A DNA stretch of 64,000 nt, taken from Bugula neritina. Lineage: Eukaryota > Bryozoa > Gymnolaemata > Cheilostomatida > Bugulidae. The position numbers and the translations under genes were made by a program. Numbering within the stretch: position 1 is the stretch's first letter; every line of letters starts with the position of its first letter. The notes beneath the pieces were generated by a model, which was not told the DNA's origin, made no database searches, and saw only the letters and a program-made list of their open reading frames with translations. The DNA is taken from assembly GCA_964035545.1 (NCBI GenBank), contig OZ037770.1, forward strand, positions 46,001 to 110,000, written 5' to 3'. Positions 45,647 to 55,800 of the stretch are shown here, piece after piece.

Positions 45647-45765
45647 GAGTATCAGTATGAGTATGATGCTCATAAGCATCCACATACTCATAGTGAGTCA
45701 CTCACTATGAGTACGTGGAACTGGATGCTTATCAGCATCATACTCATACTGATACTGGTACTCGT
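45647..45765. repeat. Foldback (inverted repeat) of about 55-bp arms
   Basis: GAGTATCAGTATGAGTATGA on the left is mirrored by TCATACTCATACTGATACT on the right. The inner parts CATACTCATAGTGAGT and ACTCACTATGAGTACG pair around 45699. The right arm has about 6 extra bases. It could be a small foldback element or an extruded hairpin. Confidence 0.85.
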
Positions 45766-45769
45766 GCAG

Positions 45770-46490
45770 CTTAGCCTTATATTTATATTTATAATTATTA
45801 TTATTATATTTATTATAGTTATACTAATAGTAACACTAATAGTAATAATAATACTAATACTTTACTTTGCAGTCAGTGTTACACAAACTCAAAGTGGCAA
45901 TCAGAAAAACTGAAAGTAACAGTAAGTGTAACACTAACAGTAACTGTAAAGCGAAAGTCTAAGTTTGAGCTTGATTTCTTCTTATAAAAATTAAATAATA
46001 TTAATTAGAAATTAAAGTAATCACAATAAAATAAGAACAAGTAAGACCGCAATAATAATGATAATACACTTGTGACTTACACCTGGCATTACAATCACAA
46101 TAATCGTGATGAATGAAACGCCATGTCGATATTTTACGATATCGCTGGCGCTTCGTGCTGATGATAATGAGCAAACATCACCAAGATAGTTTCCATTTTA
46201 TTCACGAAAAAGATAATCGACGCGCAAGTCGGTTCAGTTGTCAAACGTAATGTATGACTCGATTTTACACAAAGGATGGAGAAGAGGTCATACTTGCATA
46301 AAAATTAGCGCTGAGAGTAAGCAACTCCACATATTTATACAATTTATGTTGTACTATGCAATGGTAATAATTTATAGGTTATAACATGATACAATGTTAG
46401 TATAGCATTCGAGCACATAATTGGCCAATTTTGACGTAGGTTCAATGAAAAAAAGTAATAAGCCCAATATTTGATGGTAAGTTTAAATTC
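45770..46490. other. Intergenic sequence between copine and MADF genes
   Basis: AT-rich cryptic simple sequence to about 46080, then a CpG-containing block at 46110-46310 (GATATCGCTGGCGCTTCG). No gene seen. Confidence 0.4.
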
Positions 46491-46493
46491 GTG

Positions 46494-46499
46494 TTTATT
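46494..46499 (-). terminator. Polyadenylation signal AATAAA of the copine-domain gene
   Basis: AATAAA on the gene strand about 107 nt after the stop codon at 46606. Confidence 0.5.
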
Positions 46500-46605
46500 A
46501 TCAAAAATCTAGAAAAAATATCATAAAAAATAAAAAGTAACTATTCATAATTATGCAACTGTTCAAAAATATATTCTGAATATTAGCAGCAGGTGGCTTG
46601 GCACA

Positions 46606-46808
46606 TCAACCAACCAAGCCAAGCTTCCTGATAGATAAATACTGATCAGGGATTTCCATGAGGGCTTTCAGTGCAAATGCAGAGGAAGGATTCTGGTAAG
46701 TAGACTGGCTGGTGACTATCTCGTGGAAATTCACAAACTGGAAGTTGTCAAACCGACGCTGGGGTAGTTTGTCATCAAATTCTTTCATCATGTCCCACGG
46801 ACCATCAC
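46606..46808 (-). CDS. Copine gene exon 5: C-terminus
   Basis: [51 protein letters not shown], stop TGA at 46606. Acceptor CTATCATCAG. The protein ends directly after the copine domain. Confidence 0.92.
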
Positions 46809-49800
46809 CTGATGATAGAAACATTGTGATGTAGAAATTTATATGAGTAGTTCAGTAATAGTACTCAGTAATAGTACTCAGTAATAGTACTCAGCAGTAG
46901 TACTTAGCAGTAGTACTCAGCAGTAGTACTCAGCAGTAGTAGTAGTAGTAGCAGTAGTAGTAGTAGCAGTAGTAGTAGTAGCAGTAGCAGTAGTAGTAGC
47001 AACAGTAGTAGCAGTAGCAACAGTAGTGGCAGTAGTAGTATGTCACAAATTCTGAGTGTACATATACCTATAAACTTACCGGGTTTTTCCTAATGATTAT
47101 ACAGGAATGTTCATAGGTATTCTAGACTAATCAAAGAGATGGGTCATTGTTCATTGTTACTGTTTTCATTAGTCATGTTAACTACTGCCCAGCAATGTAA
47201 ACAAGGTATTGCGCAATAATTGCGAAATAACCATGGAAATTCCAATGTTTTGTTTTGTTTTGATTTTCTATAAATAGTATTGGCATGTGGGGAATGTTTT
47301 CTACTAGAATCTTCTGTACTGGAATGCTTGAGAATATTCTAGAGCTTTTTGTTTACTATAAATACTGAGGCAGTTGTGTTTACAGTTCAGTTCATTCTTG
47401 GAGTTCATTTTAATACATTCATCTGTGCATATCTTACTAGAGAAATAAAGTATACTTATATCCACAACTCTATTTATTCACAACTGGATTAGCAAGCTGT
47501 ATACTACTTGTCTATACACTTCTGACTACCAGACTTTTCGAACTCGTCACACTGCTACCTACAGTTTTGTGACAATTGGGGGCTGCTCCGGGAAGTCTCA
47601 GTCGCACACAGGGAAGTTATTAGTTACAACGTGAGTATACACAGGATTAATTAACAGTTGTTGAGACATTATGGCGTTGTTGGAGAGAGTGACACAGATG
47701 GGTAAAGATCTTGGATTGGTGGAGGACAAGCTCGTAGCTTTTGTTGAAAAGAACCTACCCATTGTTGCTGCACAAGAGGAAAAAGAAAAGGCACGAGAGG
47801 AAAAAGAAAAGGACCGAGAGGAAAAAGAAAAGGACCGAGAGGAGCGTAGATTAGAGCGTGAGGCGGAAAGGATCAAGCAAGAAAATGAGAAAGCCATAAT
47901 GGAGATGAAGATAAAAGCTGATCAGGAGGCAATGGCACTCAAGATAAAAGCTGACCAGGAGGCAGAAGAGAGAAGACAACAACATGAATTGGATATGGAA
48001 AAGCTGAAAGCTAACACAAGTTTGGAGCACTCAAGACATGAGAGCACCAGATTAGAAATAGCTAACAAACCAAAACCAAAAATACCATTCTTTGATGAGA
48101 AGGTGGACGAAATGGATAGCTATTTAGAGCGGTTCGAGTGGGTTGCCGAAGGATGTAACTGGGACAAGGGAGATTGGCCCTACCATCTCAGTCAGTACCT
48201 AAGGGGTACAGCAACAGAAGCTTACATCCGGTTGTCACCTACCGATCGTAGAGATTATAAAAAAGTCAAAGAAGCCTTGTTGGAGCGCTTCAACTTGACT
48301 CAAGAGGGCTACAGAAAAAAGCTCAGAGAGGCAGAAGCTTACGAGGATGAAACTCCTGCCCAACTGTTCACTAGGATAGAAAGTTATGTGCACAAGTGGG
48401 TAGAGCTTTCAGGGGGCATGGACATAGCCAAACTAGTGGCAACTGAACAATTTATATCATCATGCCCAGACGACCTAGCTGTGCATTTAAAGCAAAGTTC
48501 CTACAACAGCAGTGAGGATATGTGTGATGCAGCGTCACTGTTTTTGCACGCCCGTGGAAGAAAACTAGCAAAGACAAAGAAAACTAATACAAAAAGGATG
48601 GAAAACACACCTGCCGGTAGCATGAATGCTGAACAAGGAAGTAAAAGTGATGGTGCATGCTTCATCTGCAAAGATAAGTCACACATTGCTCGTAACTGCC
48701 CACGGCGAGGGAAGAAGTACTGTTCACATTGCAAGATGAACAACCACAATACTTCAGACTGCAGAAAGTATGGTGGGAGGTCAGTGCATGCTGCAGCTGC
48801 AATAGCGACTACTCAGAATAAGACTGTGGTCAAAGATCCAGGAATCTCATTTAAAGTGGAAGAACCTACGGAAATCACAGTTAATGGTAAAAAGTTTGTC
48901 AACGCTGCTGTCTGCAAGAATGGACCTAAATTCAAAGATGGGGGCACAGCGATATTTGATGCGGAAGTTAATGGCCAACGAGCTACTGTAATGCGCGACA
49001 CCGGCTGTGGTTGCATTGTAGTCAATGCAAAGTATGTGCAACCTCAACATTTAACTGGAGAATCAGTTTATCTGAATATGGCTGATGCAAGTGTTAGAGA
49101 GGCTCAGTGGGCACTTATCTCAGTGCGCTCACCATTTTTCAATGGTGTCGTCAAAGCTGCAGTAATGGACAAGACGATTTGTGACCTGCTTATTGGGAAT
49201 GTGGATGGAGCGAGATCAGCTGACCAGCCGCTGGAAAACTGGAAGGACTGCGCCGTAACCACAAGAGCTCAAGCTGTCAAGGAAAAGTCAGGAGACAAAC
49301 CACTGATGGTTGATTCAAATGCTAACCCATTAAGTATAGGGAAAGATGAGATAGCCAGACTGCAGAGGGATGACCCCACATTGGAGCGTTTCTTCGATGC
49401 AAAAGAAGTGAAGGAGAAAAAGGGAGGCATCACTAGGTTTGTGGTGAGGAATAAGATTCTGTACCGTGAGTACACCGACTCGAAGTCTGTCAGTGTAAAA
49501 CCTGTTAAACAACTCATGGTACCCAGTTCACTGAGGAAGGAAGTTCTACAGAAAGCTCATGACTGCATAATGAGCGGACACCTAGGAGTAAAGAAAACCA
49601 CTGATAGAGTGCTTTCCAACTTCTTCTGGCCAGGACTAAACGGAGATGTCGTACGTTTCTGTCAATCATGTGACATTTGCCAGAAGACGGTGAAAAAAGG
49701 CTCAGTCATGAAAGTTCCAGTACAGGAAACACCACTAATTGACACCCCATTCAAGAGATGTGCGATAGACCTAGTCGGACCAATTAACCCTCCAAGTGAG

Positions 49801-52800
49801 AAAGGACACCGCTACATCCTAACTTTAGTTGACTATGCTACAAGATACCCTGAAGCTACACCATTGAAGAACATTGACTCAGCTACTGTAGCTGAAGCGC
49901 TGCTTGACATATACAGTCGTGTTGGGATACCAGAGGAGGTGATAAGCGATCAAGGAACTCAATTCATCTCAGACTACATGAAAGAGTTTACCAGATTACT
50001 TGACATGCGGCAACTTCCTACCTCACCATACCATGCAATGGCCAATGGACTTGTGGAAAAGTTCAACGGAACCCTCAAGAGTATGTTAAAAAAGTTGTGT
50101 GCTAAAGAGCCAAGACAGTGGCATCGGTTTATCAATGCGGCTCTATTTGCATATAGAGAAGTCCCACAGGAATCAACAGGCTTCGCCCCATTCGAGTTAC
50201 TCTATGGAAGAACTGTGCGTGGACCAATGTACATCCTGCGACAACTTTGGACAAAAGAAGACACTGCCGATGAAGTCAAGACCTGCTATCAACATGTTTT
50301 TGAATTGAGAGAGCGTTTAGATGACATGATGGAAATGGCACTAGCTTCGCTAAAAGACAGTCAAAAAAGATACAAACACTATTTTGACAAGAAAGCTAAG
50401 CAGAGAGACTTCAAATCTGGTGACAAAGTGCTCATTCTTCTACCTACGGATGGAAATAAATTGCTGATGCATTGGCAAGGACCATTCAATATTGAGGAGA
50501 AAGTCAGACTGAATGACTACATTATCAACATTAGAGGCAAGAGGAGAACATACCATGCCAACATGCTGAAGAAATATTTTGAGCGGGAGACGCCTACCGA
50601 CCCTATGACTGTTGGAGCTGTGATGACTTTAGATGCTGCTGGTACTGGAATTATTGATCATGATGAGGAAAGAGAAGAAGGCCAAGATGATTTGTTGGAC
50701 CTGTACAGTAAGAAACAGCAGACAGAAACAAGCAAAGATGTCATTCTGGGTGAAGAGCTGGAGAATCAGCAAAGAAGACAGTTGGAGGAGTTACTGAGAA
50801 AGTTTGAAGGTATCTTCAGTGACTTGCCAGGAAATGCAACGGGAATAGAACATTCTATCGAGCTCACGACTGATGAGCCAGTGAAATCCAAACCATATGG
50901 ATTGCCCTACAGGGTAAGAGAAACTCTCAAGGCGGACATCGAGGACATGTTGAAGATGGGTGTTATTCGGCCATCTACCTCTCCCTACGCCTCACCAACG
51001 GTGATAGTAAAGAAGCCAGATGGAAGCAACAGGATTTGTATAGACTATCGCAAACTAAACCGAGTCTCAGTATTCGATCCTGAACCAATGGTGAAAACAG
51101 ATGACGTTTTCAGAAAGCTCAGTAAAGATAAATACTTTACCAAACTTGATTTATCCAAGGGATACTGGCAAATACCAGTGAAGAAAGAAGATATTCCTAA
51201 AACTGCATTTGTGACACCCGATGGACATTATGAATTCATCAAGATGCCATTTGGGATGGTTAACTCTGGAGCGACACTGGTGAGAGGGTTGAGAAAACTT
51301 TTTGAAAATCTGAAAGGAGTGGACAACTACATTGATGACATTCTAGTGCACACGGAAAGCTGGGAAGAACACGTTAAAATGCTAACAGAAGTTTTCAGCC
51401 GACTTGCCACAGCTGGACTTACCGTTAGACCAAGTAAATGTAGAGTAGGAGGAACAAACATGGAGTTCATCGGACATAAACTTTACAGGGGTGAAATCAA
51501 ACCAATGGATGACAACATTGAGAAAATTAGGGCTGCGCCAAGGCCAACCAATAAGACGCAAGTGAGATCGTTCATTGGACTTACTAGTTACTACAGAGAA
51601 TATATACCTCATTATTCAACTATAGCGAGTCCACTAACAGATTTAACAAAGAAGGGAGAACCAAAGAAAGTCAAATGGCAGGAACCACAAGAGAAGGCGT
51701 ACACCACCTTAAAAACAATGCTGACAAGCGCACCAATTTTAAAATTGCCAGATGTACACAAACCGTTTGTGCTAAGGACGGATGCATCAGATGTTGGGCT
51801 AGGGGCAGTGCTGATGCAGCCTCAGGATGGAAAGCTGTTCCCTGTGAGTTACGCAAGTAGGAAATTACTAGACCGGGAGAGAAACTACTCAGCCATAGAG
51901 AAGGAATGCTTAGCTGTGGTATGGGCGGTCAAGAAATATCTACAATATTTATATGGTGTAGAGTTTGTGCTGCAGACTGATCACCAACCGCTGGTGTACA
52001 TCAATCAGGCCAAATTTGAGAACAGCAGAGTGATGAGATGGGCTATGTATTTACAGAACTTCAGAATCAAGGTGGAGTCAATCAAAGGAAAGGACAATGT
52101 TGGAGCCGATTATCTAAGCCGAATTGACTCAGAATTTTAAGTAGTAAGGAGAAATTATCAAAATAATTTCTCTTAGAATGGGGGGTTGTCACAAATTCTG
52201 AGTGTACATATACCTATAAACTTACCGGGTTTTTCCTAATGATTATACAGGAATGTTCATAGGTATTCTAGACTAATCAAAGAGATGGGTCATTGTTCAT
52301 TGTTACTGTTTTCATTAGTCATGTTAACTACTGCCCAGCAATGTAAACAAGGTATTGCGCAATAATTGCGAAATAACCATGGAAATTCCAATGTTTTGTT
52401 TTGTTTTGATTTTCTATAAATAGTATTGGCATGTGGGGAATGTTTTCTACTAGAATCTTCTGTACTGGAATGCTTGAGAATATTCTAGAGCTTTTTGTTT
52501 ACTATAAATACTGAGGCAGTTGTGTTTACAGTTCAGTTCATTCTTGGAGTTCATTTTAATACATTCATCTGTGCATATCTTACTAGAGAAATAAAGTATA
52601 CTTATATCCACAACTCTATTTATTCACAACTGGATTAGCAAGCTGTATACTACTTGTCTATACACTTCTGACTACCAGACTTTTCGAACTCGTCACACTG
52701 CTACCTACAGTTTTGTGACATAGTAGTAGTAGTAGTAGTAGCAGCAGTGGCAGTAGCAGTTAGTAGTAGCAGTAGTAGCAGTAGCAGTAGTAGCAGTTAG

Positions 52801-55800
52801 TAGTAGTAGTAGTAGTAGTAGCAGCAGTTAGTAGTAGTAGTAGTAGTAGTAGCAGTTAGTTAGTAGTAGTAGTTAGTTAGTATGTAGTAGTTAGTTAGCA
52901 GCAGTAGTGGTTAGTAGTACTAGTATACAACTAACTTACCCACACCGATCATAATAATGGATAGAGGAAAGCTAGAAGCATCTACGATAGCCTGTATTGT
53001 ATCTCTCTCATTAGTCACTTGTCCATCAGCTATTACAACCAGTATGTGGTACTGAAACACATAGCATATCACCATATACTCTCTATCAGTTGGAGTATAT
53101 CTCTATAGTCTCACAGCAACCATGTACTTACACTTCTAGAATGAGATACAGTACTTACACTCCTAGAATGAGATACGATACTTACACTTCTAGAATGAGA
53201 TACGATACTTACACTTCTAGAATGAGATACAGTACTTACACTTCTAGAATGAGATACGATACTTACACTTCTAGAATGAGATACGATACTTACACTTCTA
53301 GAATGAGATACGATACTTACACTTCTAGAATGAGATACGATACTTACACTTCTAGAATGAGATACGATACTTACACTTCTAGAATGAGATACAGTACTTA
53401 CACTTCTAGAATGAGATACGATACTTACACTTCTAGAATGAGATACGATACTTACACTTCTAGAATGAGATACGATACTTACACTTCTAGAATGAGATAC
53501 AGTACTTACACTTCTAGAATGAGATACGATACTTACACTTCTAGAATGAGATACGATACTTACACTTCTAGAATGAGATACGATACTTACACTTCTAGAA
53601 TGAGATACAGTACTTACACTTCTAGAATGAGATACGATACTTACACTTCTAGAATGAGATACGATACTTACACTTCTAGAATGAGATACGATACTTACAC
53701 TTCTAGAATGAGATACGATACTTACACTTCTAGAATGAGATACGATACTTACACTTCTAGAATGAGATACGATACTTACACTTCTAGAATGAGATACGAT
53801 ACTTACACTTCTAGAATGAGATACGATACTTACACTTCTAGAATGAGATACAATGTCTATTGCTCGTCTAATCAAAGGAGCAAAGCTAGTAGGTCCACTC
53901 ATTCTGACATGTTGAGTAACTGAAGCATAGGAACTGAGTACGTCTGAGACACCATAACAGTAGCCCTGCAAGGAGCATAGAATAGCTACTCACTGCTCTA
54001 TTTATATACGAGTAGTTAGTAACTGAGTAGAAGAGTTACTAACTGAATATAAGAGTTACTAACTGAATATAAGAGTTACTAACTGAGTGTAAGAGTTACT
54101 AACTGAGTGTAAGAGTTACTAACTGAGTAAAAGAGTTATTAACTGAATATAAAAGTTTCTGAGTATAAAAGTTACTAACTGAATATAAGAGTTACTAACT
54201 GAATATAAGAGTTACTAACTGAGTGTAAGAGTTACTAACTGAGTGTAAGAGTTACTAACTGAGTAAAAGAGTTATTAACTGAATATAAAAGTTTCTGAGT
54301 ATAAAAGTTACTAACTGAATATAAGAGTTACTAACTGAATATAAGAGTTACTAACTGAGTGTAAGAGTTACTAACTGAATATAAGAGTTACTAACTGAGT
54401 AGAAGAGTTACTAACTGAATATAAGAGTTACTAACTGATTAGAAGAGTTACTAACTGAGTGTAAGAGTTACTAACTGAATATAAGAGTTACTAACTGAAT
54501 ATAAGAGTTACTAACTGAATATAAGAGTTACTAACTGAGTGTAAGAGTTACTAACTGAATATAAGAGTTACTAACTGAATATAAGAGTTACTAACTGAAT
54601 ATAAGAGTTACTAACTGAGTGTAAGAGTTACTAACTGAATATAAGAGTTACTAACTGAGTGTAAGAGTTACTAACTGAGTGTAAGAGTTACTAACTGAAT
54701 ATAAGAGTTACTAACTGAGTAGAAGAGTTACTAACTGAATATAAGAGTTACTAACTGAGTGTAAGAGTTACTAACTGAATATAAGAGTTACTAACTGAAT
54801 ATAAGAGTTACTAACTGAATATAAGAGTTACTAACTGAGTGTAAGAGTTACTAACTGAATATAAGAGTTACTAACTGAGTAAAAGAGTTACTAACTGAAT
54901 ATAAGAGTTACTAACTGAATATAAGAGTTACTAACTGAGTGTAAGAGTTACTAACTGAATATAAGAGTTACTAACTGAATATAAGAGTTACTAACTGAGT
55001 GTAAGAGTTACTAACTGAATATAAGAGTTACTAACTGAGTAGAAGAGTTACTAACTGAATATAAGAGTTACTAACTGAGTGTAAGAGTTACTAACTGAAT
55101 GTAAGAGTTACTAACTGAGTAGAAGAGTTACTAACTGAATATAAGAGTTACTAACTGAATATAAGAGTTACTAACTGATTAGAAGAGTTACTAACTGAGT
55201 GTAAGAGTTACTAACTGAATATAAGAGTTACTAACTGAATATAAGAGTTACTAACTGAATATAAGAGTTACTAACTGAGTGTAAGAGTTACTAACTGAAT
55301 ATAAGAGTTACTAACTGAATATAAGAGTTACTAACTGAATATAAGAGTTACTAACTGAGTGTAAGAGTTACTAACTGAATATAAGAGTTACTAACTGAGT
55401 AAAAGAGTTACTAACTGAATATAAGAGTTACTAACTGAATATAAGAGTTACTAACTGAGTGTAAGAGTTACTAACTGAATATAAGAGTTACTAACTGAAT
55501 ATAAGAGTTACTAACTGAGTGTAAGAGTTACTAACTGAATATAAGAGTTACTAACTGAGTAGAAGAGTTACTAACTGAATATAAGAGTTACTAACTGATT
55601 AGAAGAGTTACTAGCTGAGTGTAAGAGTTACTAACTGAATATAAGAGTTACTAACTGAATATAAGAGTTACTAACTGAATATAAGAGTTACTAACTGAAT
55701 ATAAGAGTTACTAACTGAGTAGAAGAGTTACTAACTGAATATAAGAGTTACTAACTGAATATAAGAGTTACTAACTGAATATAAGAGTTACTAACTGAGT

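Larger units (their letters stand above)
47041..52720 (+). mobile_element. Ty3/gypsy-type LTR retrotransposon with integrase before RT (Gmr1-like pol order)
   Basis: 5680 bp, complete. Termini TGTCAC...TGTGACA, direct LTRs of 534 bp that look identical by eye, primer-binding site, one gag-pol frame and polypurine tract. TAGTA flanks both sides, consistent with a 5-bp target duplication but ambiguous in an AGT array. Antisense to the copine gene in its last intron. There is no env-like frame. Identical LTRs and the intact frame indicate recent insertion. Confidence 0.96.

Noticed and set aside
47041-52720. Endogenous retrovirus
   Set aside because: No env frame; the ORF ends 46 nt before the 3' LTR and domain order is of a Ty3/gypsy retrotransposon.
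53113-53860. CRISPR-like regular repeats
   Set aside because: No spacers; direct tandem copies in a eukaryotic intron. The same holds for all arrays in the window.
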